This document shows positions 52,121-61,707 of a stretch of DNA of 64,000 nucleotides, one piece after another. The translations under genes were made by a program, and so were the position numbers. Source of the DNA: JANQMY01 sp965227095 (lineage in GTDB: Bacteria; Pseudomonadota; Alphaproteobacteria; JANQMY01); contig CBDDFL010000003.1 of assembly GCA_965227095.1 (NCBI GenBank), forward strand, positions 97,405 through 161,404. Direction: 5' to 3'. Position 1 is the first letter of the stretch. Each line of letters opens with the position of its first letter. The notes under the pieces are model-generated. The model saw only the letters and a list, made by a program, of their open reading frames with translations. It had not been told where the DNA came from and searched no databases.

Positions 52121-53722
52121 CTAAAGCTCCGCGTCTGCGATCCACATACCGTTGAGTTTCGAGGCGTTGTCGACTCCAAGACTTGACGCCGCGATGTTAA
52201 ATTGAGCGCCGGATGCGTTGGTTGAAACAACCGTGGCCGCGCCGTTGTAAGCCGTGCCAGAACGGGTGTAGACCCACTGAGAACCCGTCGGCGTCCCCGA
52301 AACCGGCGCGTAAAGCGTCACCGAAGGTGCCGCCACCATTTCTTGCGGCCAAAAGAGGAAGTATCGAATTTCTGAGGCGGACTGTGCGTAGCCCAAATCG
52401 AAGCTATCGGCGACTTCCGAGGCGGGGGCGTCGTCGTAGGGGAAGTTTTTGGAAAAGTACCGCTGGCAAAGAGCTAAGTCTTGAGCAAATGGCCGGGGGT
52501 AATAGGTTTGGGCGCTTTCGCCGCTCACCAGGTTCACGTCTGTAATGTACACAAGATCCCCAACCGTCCCGTCTGAATTATCGATCCAAATAAACACTGC
52601 CACATTGGTTGTGGACGCCGTATCAATGGAAATATTCTCAATACTGAAAGTCTGATAGCTGGAGGTAAGCGTTAAATCACTTGGTGTGTTTTCGTATGTC
52701 CAATTCGCAACGAGGGTGGGGTCTGCGCCCTCCCCGTTCCAGGCGCTCACAACGTCACTGGTAACCGTGTCCGCTGTACCGTCCCAGGACAGAACCGCCG
52801 CGCGCAGCTTGTCCACTGTCGCATTAGAGCCCCCTGCACGAGCCTTAAATGAAAGCGAGCACGACCCCCCAATAATGGCTTCGGCATTGTTAGCCTCGAT
52901 AATTTGGAGAAGGCCTGCTTTCTTACTGGCAGTTTCAACATCTAATTTACAAGCTGAGAAAGAACCAACAGGGACTGTGGTGGTTTCCTGAGAAACGTCT
53001 ACCGCATCATTTCCATCGGATAGCAACAACCACCTATCCAAGAGATATGTGTCGTCATTGTTCGCAATGTTTGTGGTACTGTCGAACGACGTCCCGCGCT
53101 GGGCTATCATGAAGCCGCCGTTGAACAGGACGTTGGGCACGGCACTACCGCCGCCACCGCCTCCACTTACAGCAGCCCAGGAAACGTCTGTTCCATCTGA
53201 CTTAAGGTATGTATCAGCCGCCCCTATAGCGAGCCTAGCCGCTTCCCCGCTGGAATTGCCATAAATAATATCCCCGCGCGTTGTTATAACGCTGGAACTA
53301 CCGCCCCCAAGGACAATGTGAAACACGTCGTTGGTCTCATTGTAGGTGAGGAGATAGACGCCATTGAGAGCAATATCACCAGCACCTATTGCGGAACCAT
53401 CAGATTTAACAATGGTTTTTGCCGCTAAGCTGTCTACTGCGAGGGTCGGTGCTGAACCTGTGTTCGCCACATGCGCCCGAAAAGCCAGCATGCCTATGTC
53501 TGCAAGGGCCGCATGCAGGTTATTCGTCGTCAGCGTATAAGCGGTGGCCGTCCCAGCGGTGACAAGGTTTCCCTGTCTGTCTTCATAATCCCGCGCTATT
53601 GCGGCCATGGCCTCGCGAGCAGCGTCATTCACGCCAGAGGCGGGCATATCCTCTGGGAAGCCGTCGGGCGCAGGAGCGCTATTGCCCGACGCTGTGGTCG
53701 ACCATTGTGCAATGTTAGACAT
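52121..53722 (-). CDS. Phage tail fibre/receptor-binding protein
   Basis: Protein of 533 residues. The N-terminus (MSNIAQWSTTASGNSAPAPDG, then GVNDAAREAMAAIARDYEDRQG) is a common fibre start; a Gly-rich hinge (GGGGGGS) near residue 190 leads to a C-terminal beta module with LFNGGFMIAQRGTSF and YLLDRWLLLSDG, seen in many fibres. Expected to bind the cell surface. It is the last structural gene before the lysis cassette. Confidence 0.82.
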   Translation of the reverse strand: MSNIAQWSTTASGNSAPAPDGFPEDMPASGVNDAAREAMAAIARDYEDRQGNLVTAGTATAYTLTTNNLHAALADIGMLAFRAHVANTGSAPTLAVDSLAAKTIVKSDGSAIGAGDIALNGVYLLTYNETNDVFHIVLGGGSSSVITTRGDIIYGNSSGEAARLAIGAADTYLKSDGTDVSWAAVSGGGGGGSAVPNVLFNGGFMIAQRGTSFDSTTNIANNDDTYLLDRWLLLSDGNDAVDVSQETTTVPVGSFSACKLDVETASKKAGLLQIIEANNAEAIIGGSCSLSFKARAGGSNATVDKLRAAVLSWDGTADTVTSDVVSAWNGEGADPTLVANWTYENTPSDLTLTSSYQTFSIENISIDTASTTNVAVFIWIDNSDGTVGDLVYITDVNLVSGESAQTYYPRPFAQDLALCQRYFSKNFPYDDAPASEVADSFDLGYAQSASEIRYFLFWPQEMVAAPSVTLYAPVSGTPTGSQWVYTRSGTAYNGAATVVSTNASGAQFNIAASSLGVDNASKLNGMWIADAEL

Positions 53723-53767
53723 TTAGTTACCGTGTCGTTGTTTTGGAGATGCCAATAAGGAGCGGCC

Positions 53768-53980
53768 ATGAGCAACGCCGAGCCTAAAAAGTACACCTGG
53801 TTCGAGATGGCCAAAGATGCAGCCATTGTTGTTGCCGCCGCCGGGGGAACAGTTGGTTTTATTTGGCTAACGCTGTCTCCAGTTGTAGATGTTATTCAAG
53901 AACGATGTGGGACAGGGATTCTCATCCAGCCTGTAATAGAGGGGTGTCTTGTTGACTCACAGGAACGTCCTCAGGATTAA
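53768..53980 (+). CDS. Small single-helix membrane protein on the opposite strand (moron candidate)
   Basis: Frame of 70 residues with a perfect AAGGAG ribosome site six bases before ATG and one transmembrane helix (AAIVVAAAGGTVGFIWLTL). It is the only plus-strand gene inside the late block; its 3' end overlaps the end of the ejection protein gene by 59 bases. Could be a superinfection-exclusion or holin-type protein. Confidence 0.6.
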   Translation: MSNAEPKKYTWFEMAKDAAIVVAAAGGTVGFIWLTLSPVVDVIQERCGTGILIQPVIEGCLVDSQERPQD

Positions 53981-55523
53981 CTTCAGCTGGCGGATCAAAG
54001 GCACTTGGCAATGGGGGCAAAGTCTCCAGCGCTTTGTCCAACCTTTTGTTAAACGTCTCGTTTTTCATTAGCCGGTTCATTTCCCGAACGAATTCGCCCT
54101 TGCCGGATTTGAACGCCCGATCTAGTCTGTTTTTAATAGTGTCCCCTAGAGCGTCTGGGTTACGCTCTAGCACACTCAACACCTCAGCAGGCCGCCGGTT
54201 TCCTTGTTTCAGCTGGTTTGAAACATACACACCCGTCTCAATGATTGTTGCCCTGCGCCCTGCATTCCAAACTGTCTCCCCGAGAATTGACAGGGTATGG
54301 GAGTTCGTCATCTTGCTTCCCGGCTGCCCTACCCGCCCCGCGCCGGCTAAGGCAGAAAGAACACCTAACTGTAGGAACGTTCCATACTTGGCGTTCTGGC
54401 CTTCTAATATTTGGATTGGACTCTCTGTGTTGAAACTCGTTGCTGCTGCAATCGTTCCGGCTAGCGCGAGCCCCCAAGAAGTAATCGATGCACCCGCTGT
54501 CCGCCCAATAGAAGAGGCAATGAACAACGAACCGCTACCTAGAGCCTGTCCGCCTGCGCCAAACATAAGCCCTGCGACCGGGTCCCCACCCGCTTCCTTT
54601 TGTAGCGCCGCAAGGAAAGCAGCTTCAGATCCCGTTTCCGCTGCCCGCTTTAAACCAATGGGGAGTTCTCGCTTAACCGCATTCATTGCACTAGGGGGAA
54701 ACGCCATAAAACTTGTGGGATCAACGCCCTTGTCCGAAAGTCGCTGAGCGTTCGCCGTCACTGAATCCCCTCTTGCCGAGCGAATGGCTGCGTTTGCTCT
54801 AACATTCGCTTTCGCTCGAGGAGCTCTCAAAGCCAACAAAGCAGCAACGTCAGCAACCCCCCTCCCTACCATTGTAGCGAATGGGTGGTTTCTTTCATCG
54901 TCGAGCGTCTTCTCAAGAACCGCTTCTCTATTCTTCTTGAAGCGCTCCCCGAATGCAGGGGGCCGAAAGCCCGCAGACATAGTCTTAAACTGATCGGCTA
55001 ATGTCATCCCGCCCGCAACGATGTCGCCTCCGCTTGGCGCCGCGTCGCTGAACTGTCCTGCCTGCCGAAACGGCGCTGTGTTCATAATATGCTGATGCCC
55101 GCGCCGCGCATTCTCCAAAAAGCTCGATTCTTTACCCACCAGCGGGTCGATCACTTCCTGAGCCGCTGCGGACGCTAGAGCCGGAATGGTAGCTGCTGTA
55201 CTTGCTAACGCGCCGGGGAGCTTCCCGGGGAGCTCTAAGGCTCTTAGGCCCAATGCTCGTGCTCCGGCATTCCCCTCAGAACCAGTCACGACAGGCCTCT
55301 TTTGATGCCCCGGGATGTCTACTGTCGGAATCTGCTCAACAATTCTACCGCCAAGACGCTTCGCTTTTTCGCCGAAATTATCAAAGAAACCCTCTGGTTC
55401 GGACGGAGATATCAACTCCATTTCGCGTTTGCGCCGGAGCTGTTCGACCTTGCCGTTTAGTTCTAAAGCTGTCGGCTGTTGCTGGCGCTTCTTGCGAAGA
55501 CGTTCAACCTTTGATTCTGTCAC
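53922..55523 (-). CDS. Putative phage ejection protein (large, membrane-active)
   Basis: Protein of 533 residues with a charged N-terminus (SKVERLRKKRQQQP), Ala/Gly-rich amphipathic helices and hydrophobic runs (ITSWGLALAGTIAAA). Position after the capsid-adaptor genes and before the tail fibre matches the gp16/gp20-type ejection proteins of P22-like phages. Inferred from place and composition only. Confidence 0.65.
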   Translation of the reverse strand: MTESKVERLRKKRQQQPTALELNGKVEQLRRKREMELISPSEPEGFFDNFGEKAKRLGGRIVEQIPTVDIPGHQKRPVVTGSEGNAGARALGLRALELPGKLPGALASTAATIPALASAAAQEVIDPLVGKESSFLENARRGHQHIMNTAPFRQAGQFSDAAPSGGDIVAGGMTLADQFKTMSAGFRPPAFGERFKKNREAVLEKTLDDERNHPFATMVGRGVADVAALLALRAPRAKANVRANAAIRSARGDSVTANAQRLSDKGVDPTSFMAFPPSAMNAVKRELPIGLKRAAETGSEAAFLAALQKEAGGDPVAGLMFGAGGQALGSGSLFIASSIGRTAGASITSWGLALAGTIAAATSFNTESPIQILEGQNAKYGTFLQLGVLSALAGAGRVGQPGSKMTNSHTLSILGETVWNAGRRATIIETGVYVSNQLKQGNRRPAEVLSVLERNPDALGDTIKNRLDRAFKSGKGEFVREMNRLMKNETFNKRLDKALETLPPLPSAFDPPAEVNPEDVPVSQQDTPLLQAG

Positions 55524-56764
55524 TACTCAAGGCCTAACTGCTGGTCCAACCACTTGTCGTATTGCCCCGCCAAGCCTTTGTCTTGAATATCTTCCGGCTC
55601 CACGCCCTGTAGCAAGAACTGTTCGAACTGATCCGGCCCTTCGTTCGCTTCAGGGATGTTTCTTGCGCGGTTGAGTTGATCGACAATTAGCCCCTCAAGA
55701 GCACCCGTATCGACGTCGTCGAGATCTTCGATCCCATTTTCCTTCATGGTACGAATTATAGCGAGTGTTTCCATCGCCACGTTTGCAATCTTATCTGCGC
55801 GTTCTTGATCTGAGTCTGCTGAAGAGAACTTACTTTCCTGAATCAAGCGAAGCAGTTGGTTCGTCTGTTGTGAGCCGAAGCTCTTTGCGGCGATCAGGGC
55901 TACGCGGCTACCAACACTGTTTATGGCATCTTGTAACTGAATGACTTCACGTTGCGCGTTTTGCTGGCCGGGAGCCAGAGCCTCTTTTGCTTCAGCAACG
56001 ACAGCGCGCGCACTCTCGGCTGGGCCTTGAAGTAAATCAGTGCCTTGGAACATTGGCCCAATCTCTGAAAGCCTATTGGAGTGTTTACCGACTTGTAGCA
56101 AATCCTTCGCCAACGATTTGATACCGCTGACTGCGCTAGCCTTCTTCTGCGTGGACTCAGCTCTGTTTTCTTCAAACTCCAAACCCTTCAGACGCATATC
56201 TTGCTGGTCACGAAGAATTTGCGTCTGTAGAGCCAACGTCTTCAGTGCGTCCGTACCGTTCTGCCCCTTAATCCTTGATAGCTGCGCCAATCCTTCCGGT
56301 GTTCTTGGAAGCCCCAAAGCGTCCAACATCGCAATGTCGTTGGGCACCCTTCCGCCTTCAGGGAAGAACTTCCGTTGCAGGATCATGCCCGCAATTTCAG
56401 GATTGGCCGCGTTCATGGCCGCAAACGTTTCTGGATCCAGACCTTCCGGCAACAAGCCAGAATTCGGATCCGACAGTTTTTGCTGAAGCATTGCTTGTGC
56501 GCGGCGCTGTTGTTGTTCCTGCTCAAGCCTATCTCGGATCAGCTGGTTCCGGCCCCGTTGTGCTTGGCGTTGAGACGCATAGCCAGCGGCTTGCGCTAAA
56601 TTCCCGCCTAAAGACTGAGGTGTCGTGGACGGAGCGGAGGCCTGGAGCAAGCCAATTGACAGATCTGCTAGCGGGCTATTAAGCCCCTCATTTATGTGGT
56701 TCGATACTCGGCCTAGCAGGCCGATACTCGGCTCTTCCTTAGGTCCGCCGAAAATACCAAGCAT
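55523..56764 (-). CDS. Putative phage internal virion/ejection protein
   Basis: Helical protein of 413 residues, rich in Gln and Ala (RQAQRGRNQLIRDRLEQEQQQRR), ending in a segment with RNIPEANEGPDQFEQFLL. Overlaps both neighbours by one base. Likely packaged with DNA and injected; no diagnostic motif. Confidence 0.6.
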   Translation of the reverse strand: MLGIFGGPKEEPSIGLLGRVSNHINEGLNSPLADLSIGLLQASAPSTTPQSLGGNLAQAAGYASQRQAQRGRNQLIRDRLEQEQQQRRAQAMLQQKLSDPNSGLLPEGLDPETFAAMNAANPEIAGMILQRKFFPEGGRVPNDIAMLDALGLPRTPEGLAQLSRIKGQNGTDALKTLALQTQILRDQQDMRLKGLEFEENRAESTQKKASAVSGIKSLAKDLLQVGKHSNRLSEIGPMFQGTDLLQGPAESARAVVAEAKEALAPGQQNAQREVIQLQDAINSVGSRVALIAAKSFGSQQTNQLLRLIQESKFSSADSDQERADKIANVAMETLAIIRTMKENGIEDLDDVDTGALEGLIVDQLNRARNIPEANEGPDQFEQFLLQGVEPEDIQDKGLAGQYDKWLDQQLGLE

Positions 56765-57105
56765 TATTCACCCGCCCCCGAAAGGGACCTCACCCTATTG
56801 GAGATCCCACTTAGATCATTGCCGCGGGCCCCCCTCAACGCCTCCAGCAATATTTCCAAAGCATCAGGGCTAATAGCAGGCGGTGACAATATTCCACCGA
56901 ATGGCATTTTCGGCTGTCCAAATAGCTCCTTGATGGCCGGCGGCACGGGATCAGGCATAGGCTGCGTTAAAGGAGCCCCAAACTTGATATCGTTGCCAGG
57001 CCTTCCGCCAATGGCGATGCCGCGGTTCGCTAGTTCAGCCATTTGCTGCCGCCGTAAAAACTCGGCCTGAGCTGGATCTAAAGTCTGCTGCGGGACAATC
57101 GTCAT
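56764..57105 (-). CDS. Small phage virion protein, 113 residues
   Basis: Pro-rich protein (FGAPLTQPMPDPVPPAIKELFGQPKMPFGG) with short helices at both ends (AQAEFLRRQQMAELANRG; LEILLEALRGARG). Not recognised; in the ejection-protein group. Confidence 0.6.
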   Translation of the reverse strand: MTIVPQQTLDPAQAEFLRRQQMAELANRGIAIGGRPGNDIKFGAPLTQPMPDPVPPAIKELFGQPKMPFGGILSPPAISPDALEILLEALRGARGNDLSGISNRVRSLSGAGE

Positions 57106-57494
57106 TACAGGCCTCTCTCTGATTGAAGCGCTCTTAGAATTTCTTCCAGCTCTCTGTCCCTTTGCGCCGTTCTTACAGCGTCCATAGACTGCCCCATGGC
57201 CGTACCTAGGCCCTGTGGCTGTGTAGAGGGCTGTGAATTCGCGATAAGGTTCATGGAGAACTGAGCCAGCGGATTGCCCAACCTATCGCCAACCTTTGAC
57301 AGGAACCCAGGCTGGGCCTTCGGCATGGGGTTCATCGGCACGTCACCGGGCTGTTGCTGTAGAGGTGGCAAAACACCGTCCGGAATAACCGGCAAGCCGT
57401 GTTGAGGCGGTGGCATGGGATTGTTTGCCAAAGGGTTCGTTTTATCCAACATGGGTGCGCTGTTCTTGAAAAGCCCTATCAATCCGCCTGACAT
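57105..57494 (-). CDS. Small phage virion protein, 129 residues
   Basis: Pro/Gln-rich (PPPQHGLPVIPDGVLPPLQQQPGD) with a C-terminal helix ending DRELEEILRALQSERG. Starts 16 bases inside the end of the S74-domain gene. Function unknown; probably structural. Confidence 0.6.
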   Translation of the reverse strand: MSGGLIGLFKNSAPMLDKTNPLANNPMPPPQHGLPVIPDGVLPPLQQQPGDVPMNPMPKAQPGFLSKVGDRLGNPLAQFSMNLIANSQPSTQPQGLGTAMGQSMDAVRTAQRDRELEEILRALQSERGL

Positions 57495-58579
57495 AGTTCC
57501 TCAATCCTGCTTTCCAGTTGTTCAATTCGCTTGTTCTGTTCCTTGATAATGCCAAGAGACACGCCCAGAACATCCAAAGCGTTGAGCTCGTTCGCATTAC
57601 CCACGCCGAACGCCGCATGGAAGTCTTCAGCCAGTGCGCCAACGTGTTCGTCTTGATCGCCGTACTCGCGAAGGTACTTCCACTTCACGATATCGACGTT
57701 CTCCAACGCGCCCGTAAGATTGGTCGCCGGGCGGATATTCTCTTTGTAGTAACTATTCGACAGTCCGGCGATTGACGCCAACAGCCCAATACCCCCAATT
57801 ACATTTCCGGCGGTGTTAGAGTAGAGCGGTTGAGAACTACTAGACCCTAATAGCGCGGACGTTGGGACCGTCCCCTGAGACGCTCCGATAATCCGTTCAA
57901 AAGCAGCCGCGCGCGCCTGATCTTCCCGCTCTTGTTGGGCTTGCTGCTGCCTGCCGAACGTCCCCAACGCTGTGGGGGCTGCAAGCGCAATTTCCGGAAG
58001 AGCCTGTGCGGCCGCAATCTGTCTTGAACGTTCTGTGTCTGCAAGGCCTGTAAGCGCTTGAGAAGCCCCTAACTGGTTAGACCTCTCCTGACTGAATAAC
58101 CGGGCGAATGCATCCGCGGCGGCTTCAGCTTGGGCGGCCTGCGCAAGGCCACCATTAAGCTGCCCCGTCCGGCCAAATGTTGAAAGGATACGTTTCTGAA
58201 TGTCTTTGTTGGCAACGTCCAGAGCCGCATTAAACCCCTCGCCTCCGTAAAGGAAATCACCCCTTGCCGTGGCACGAAGCGTGTCGACGCCAGTCGGATC
58301 AAGCGTGTCGCCAATATCCTGTCCTTGCGCCGTGTTGAGAAAGACATTCTCCGACGTTGGGAAAAACCCACCCTCACCCAAGGCTCTATTCGCCCCAAGA
58401 GTAATGGCGTTGTTCTGGAAGTCATTAAACGGCCTGACACCCGGATTGTCTCGAAGCTCCCGATCCAACCGGGTGAGATTAGAAGACGCAATGGACGCTT
58501 GATTTCGAACGAACGGCTGTAGGAATGCCGGGATATCTGTTTTTTGTGTGACCGTTTGGTTCCGGGAACTTTTACCCAT
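57479..58579 (-). CDS. Phage virion protein with C-terminal S74-like chaperone domain
   Basis: Protein of 366 residues. Residues about 1-265 are helical and Ala/Gln-rich. The last 95 match the intramolecular chaperone of tailspikes and fibres: NSYYKENIRPA, IVKWKYLREYGDQDEHVGALAEDF, LDVLGVSLGIIKEQNKRIEQLESRI (read in part). The autocleavage motif SDxxxKxN reads SNSYYKEN: catalytic Ser and Lys kept, Asp replaced by Asn. It sits where P22 encodes its needle and gp14, so a trimeric needle or plug is possible. Confidence 0.75.
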   Translation of the reverse strand: MGKSSRNQTVTQKTDIPAFLQPFVRNQASIASSNLTRLDRELRDNPGVRPFNDFQNNAITLGANRALGEGGFFPTSENVFLNTAQGQDIGDTLDPTGVDTLRATARGDFLYGGEGFNAALDVANKDIQKRILSTFGRTGQLNGGLAQAAQAEAAADAFARLFSQERSNQLGASQALTGLADTERSRQIAAAQALPEIALAAPTALGTFGRQQQAQQEREDQARAAAFERIIGASQGTVPTSALLGSSSSQPLYSNTAGNVIGGIGLLASIAGLSNSYYKENIRPATNLTGALENVDIVKWKYLREYGDQDEHVGALAEDFHAAFGVGNANELNALDVLGVSLGIIKEQNKRIEQLESRIEELCQAD

Positions 58580-58982
58580 TTGGCGCTTCCATAATGTAGG
58601 ACTTTACTTTCCAGCCTCGTTTCTTCAGCTTCTTCATCATGCCGGCGCGAGAGCTTGACCAAATCACGTCATATCCAATCTGCTCTTTGTGCTTAATCAG
58701 CATGCGCTCCATGACCTCTACCCAATCATCAAAGTTCCGCCCGGCGACAAAATTCAAAAACAACACCTTGTTTCCGGGGTTTTTCTGTTGCTCGTACCCG
58801 AGAACGCCGACAATCTCGTCACCGTCCAATACAACCCACGTGCCGATCCACCCCAACCGCATGGCGGCATAAGTATCTTGGAGCGTTGTCATTTCGCCTT
58901 GGGCGTGCTTCAGGGCCTTTTCGATGAGCGGCGCGATATCACCCCAAACGCCAGGAATGTGTTCGGGCGCGACGCTACGCAC
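58572..58982 (-). CDS. GNAT-fold phage internal virion protein (T7 gp13-like)
   Basis: About 136 residues from GTG 58982. GNAT features: TWVVLDGDEIVGVLGYEQ and the C-terminal SRAGMMKKLKKRGWKVKSYIMEAP, like internal virion protein A of T7-type phages. The frame is open to 59159, but the GTG overlaps the preceding stop by only eight bases and gives the usual length; Met at 59066 is an alternative. Confidence 0.72.
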   Translation of the reverse strand: MRSVAPEHIPGVWGDIAPLIEKALKHAQGEMTTLQDTYAAMRLGWIGTWVVLDGDEIVGVLGYEQQKNPGNKVLFLNFVAGRNFDDWVEVMERMLIKHKEQIGYDVIWSSSRAGMMKKLKKRGWKVKSYIMEAPNG

Positions 58983-59259
58983 TGATAGGCGTGTCGTCCG
59001 AGGTGCGGAGCCAGTTTGTGCCATTTGACCAGGCGCGGGTTGGTCCGCCAATTTCGTCTGTGACATAGATTTCCCCACCTTCGTAATCTGAGGCCGGCGG
59101 CGCTCCGTCCACAGTGTATTGGGCCAACATGAGGGGCCCCCGCATACGTTGACTTCCATTCAAGGGAAGGCACGCATTCGCCCGCTCGGCAAGACGTCGC
59201 CTGTGCTCCTTCTCGTCGTCCAACTCCTTTGGAGCAGACGGGAGCGGCAACACAGTCAT
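58975..59259 (-). CDS. Small phage structural protein with IYVTDExGG motif
   Basis: Protein of 94 residues. The second half (LAQYTVDGAPPASDYEGGEIYVTDEIGG, then AWSNGTNWLRTSDDTPIS) is a short beta module common in phage virion proteins. Overlaps the stabiliser gene by four bases. Confidence 0.65.
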   Translation of the reverse strand: MTVLPLPSAPKELDDEKEHRRRLAERANACLPLNGSQRMRGPLMLAQYTVDGAPPASDYEGGEIYVTDEIGGPTRAWSNGTNWLRTSDDTPISA

Positions 59260-60728
59260 AGACTGGCCCCCTGTTGGAGCTCACGCTTGGGAACCTGAAT
59301 GCCTATGGCGTTGTTCCAACTGTCGGACATTGTCACCCGGAACCGGTGATACCTGTCATTTGTATCCGGCCTAAACAGGCCGTCGATATTCTTTGTCAGA
59401 GACGGCCCCACTGTCGTCGTGTCGGCTTGATCGTTTCGGGTGATCACCCTTAACTGAACAGTTCCCCCATCCACCAAGGGACGCGCCCCGTTGACGCGCG
59501 CGCGCCTGCCTTCGAAAAACTCTATCTCTTGAGTGTCAATCTCAGCCGTCATGGGTATTCCGTCAAAAAAGCCATGCTTAAAGTCAGTCCCAAAAGCTGC
59601 GAATTGCGGGCTGTCGCCTTTCCACCGCTCCGAGTCCAAAGACGCCGGAAGGCTGTCCAAACTCGCCGACACGCTGTCGAGCGTATCCAATGTGAACGAC
59701 GCGCCGCCAGCACGCCAAATCAGTTCCACGTCCTCCTCAATGAGAGACCAGTCCTGAAGGTTTATGTCGTAGACTATAATCTTGTTTGGACGGCCATTCG
59801 TGTTCGACGCACCTGGATATGCCCAGTAAACACGGTTTGCCTTCGGGTCGATCACGCTGGAAATTCTATGGCGGTTCGCAGAGTCCAAATCCCCGCGGGC
59901 GAAACGATCTACCTTATTCGCTCCGATGGCCTCAGCCTGTGTTCCACCACCGGTTATTCTGTGAAAGCCCTGCTCAGACCAAACGTAAATTGCGTTTCCG
60001 AGCTGTGCGACACTTCCGGGAGATAAACACCCTAACCCAGGAAGCGTCTCGTCAAACTGAAACCAAGACCCAATATCACCTGTGAAGGACATTCTGTGGA
60101 CCGACGTCTCACTGAAGATAATCCCCACTTCACCGCCGGCTATTCTCTGTACACGTCCGCCCGTTTTCAGGTCGATAAACCCGGATGCCGTCGTAGAGGA
60201 GACGGTGTAGTCCAACTCATCTCCTGCAGCGCTCCACCGCACCCGTGTGGATACCGTGTCGTTTGTTGTGTCGAACGTGTTTCCAAAGACAACGAAATTC
60301 CCAACCACGCCGATATGCTTGGCCCGGAACTCCGTCGTCAAATCGGAGAACTGACTACCGCCAAGCGTGACTTGTTGCGGGAAATCTGAGAAGTTGGTGG
60401 TGAGAAGCTTATTCTTCCACTTCACCATTTCAATAACTTCTTCTTCGGCGGTAACATAGCCACCGGTCTTAGACCGATCGGTCCATGTGGTGCCGACAAT
60501 CTCATAGAGCTTTCCGGCATCGCCAGCATACTGACGGACATTCCCGTCTCCGTCGCGCACTGTCGTTGCCCCTCTCGGGCGAGCGTCTAGTGCTGTGCTG
60601 GTTGAGGTGAACGCTCCGATGGGCTCATAACTATTCAGCCCCGGAAGCGCGTTTACGACACGCACCACCCCCCGGCTTCCGAGAGGCGCTGCGTCTGGGA
60701 GCCACCGGGAGAACCTTAAGTCTGGCAC
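59256..60728 (-). CDS. Packaged-DNA stabilisation protein (P22 gp10-like)
   Basis: Beta-rich protein of 490 residues expected to form the tail hub that plugs the portal. Segments FSETSVHRMSFTGD, GLGCLSPGSVAQLGNAIYVWSEQGFHRI and the C-terminal jelly-roll-like part match the gp10/stabilisation group by character and position between adaptor and ejection genes. Overlaps its neighbours by 1 and 4 bases. Confidence 0.7.
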   Translation of the reverse strand: MPDLRFSRWLPDAAPLGSRGVVRVVNALPGLNSYEPIGAFTSTSTALDARPRGATTVRDGDGNVRQYAGDAGKLYEIVGTTWTDRSKTGGYVTAEEEVIEMVKWKNKLLTTNFSDFPQQVTLGGSQFSDLTTEFRAKHIGVVGNFVVFGNTFDTTNDTVSTRVRWSAAGDELDYTVSSTTASGFIDLKTGGRVQRIAGGEVGIIFSETSVHRMSFTGDIGSWFQFDETLPGLGCLSPGSVAQLGNAIYVWSEQGFHRITGGGTQAEAIGANKVDRFARGDLDSANRHRISSVIDPKANRVYWAYPGASNTNGRPNKIIVYDINLQDWSLIEEDVELIWRAGGASFTLDTLDSVSASLDSLPASLDSERWKGDSPQFAAFGTDFKHGFFDGIPMTAEIDTQEIEFFEGRRARVNGARPLVDGGTVQLRVITRNDQADTTTVGPSLTKNIDGLFRPDTNDRYHRFRVTMSDSWNNAIGIQVPKRELQQGASL

Positions 60729-61342
60729 TAGACAACGAACCCCTTCACCCGCATTTTCTTAGGGCCGGAATGACGGCTTTTTCTATCTGCGTTCCCGAGA
60801 CCGTCTCTCAGGTTTTCGTAGATGGTGTTCCACTCTTGAAGACGAAGATCGTCCACATAAGGGGCGGAGAACGTGAGTGCTCCGTATAGATACAACCCCG
60901 GCGCTCTAGCAAGGATCTCGTTTGAAGCGTTCGAGTCCGACAGCGCCGCGACTTGCTTGTAGTAGAGCATTTCCCCGGAATAAGCCTCATCCGGAACCAC
61001 GTCCACTTCGATTTCCTTGTGAATGGCGAAGTAGCAAGGCCGCCCATTCTCTTCACGGCGGTACTCATCCATGATATCCGGAGATAACTGCTTTAGCGGC
61101 GTTACAGGGCTTGTCAGAAGCTTCAGAGTTTTCACCTGAAGGAAATCGCTCGGAAGTGACGTTTGCCTTGCAGAGATTGTTATAGACGTCCGCTCTAACA
61201 TTTCCCGCAGACGAATTTCGTCTCTGTGACGTTCCTCTGCCAAGTCAATAAAGGTATCAATCTTGGAACTAAACGCGGTGGCGTCGCGTCTCAGGTGTTC
61301 GGCTATTTCTGTTTTAAGATTGGTGTATGTATCAAGCGCCAT
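60728..61342 (-). CDS. Phage head-tail adaptor protein (P22 gp4/gp6-like)
   Basis: Helical protein of 204 residues: NLKTEIAEHLRRDATAFSSKIDTFIDLAEERHRDEIRL (in part) at the start is the typical adaptor opening, then LPSDFLQVKTLKLL and YYKQVAALSD. It would dock under the portal. Follows the next upstream gene with one-base overlap. Confidence 0.75.
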   Translation of the reverse strand: MALDTYTNLKTEIAEHLRRDATAFSSKIDTFIDLAEERHRDEIRLREMLERTSITISARQTSLPSDFLQVKTLKLLTSPVTPLKQLSPDIMDEYRREENGRPCYFAIHKEIEVDVVPDEAYSGEMLYYKQVAALSDSNASNEILARAPGLYLYGALTFSAPYVDDLRLQEWNTIYENLRDGLGNADRKSRHSGPKKMRVKGFVV

Positions 61343-61707
61343 TAGTCCAAACGCTTAAAGTCCACATGCCCTGGGTGCGTTCTAAGCTTAGACAGGTCTC
61401 TATCATTGAGAAGCTTGTTCCAGAGCGCTTGGGCTTTCTCGGTTTGCCCCAGCATCATCTCCGAAAACGAAATATCGTTCATTTTGCAGAAGTCTTCAAA
61501 GAAGGTTTCAGGAATGGTGGCCACCTTCACGAAATCACCCTGCATTCTCGTCGGGGCGTCATTATACTCACGCTGGTTCTGATCCAAGATTGGCTGGACG
61601 TCTTGAACCGTTTCCGTGGTAATTTTCTTCCGCCCGTCGTCTCCGTAGTGAAGCCAGTCATACTGAACACGCCCGCCAAGATCGATGGCGTCCATGAGCT
61701 TCTTCAC
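61342..61707 (-). CDS. Phage head-region protein, 121 residues
   Basis: Helical protein with VQPILDQNQREYNDAPTRMQGDFVKVATIPETFFEDF (in part), a family frequent beside podovirus adaptors; role unknown, perhaps connected to head completion. Overlaps both neighbours by 1-4 bases. Confidence 0.65.
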   Translation of the reverse strand: MKKLMDAIDLGGRVQYDWLHYGDDGRKKITTETVQDVQPILDQNQREYNDAPTRMQGDFVKVATIPETFFEDFCKMNDISFSEMMLGQTEKAQALWNKLLNDRDLSKLRTHPGHVDFKRLD

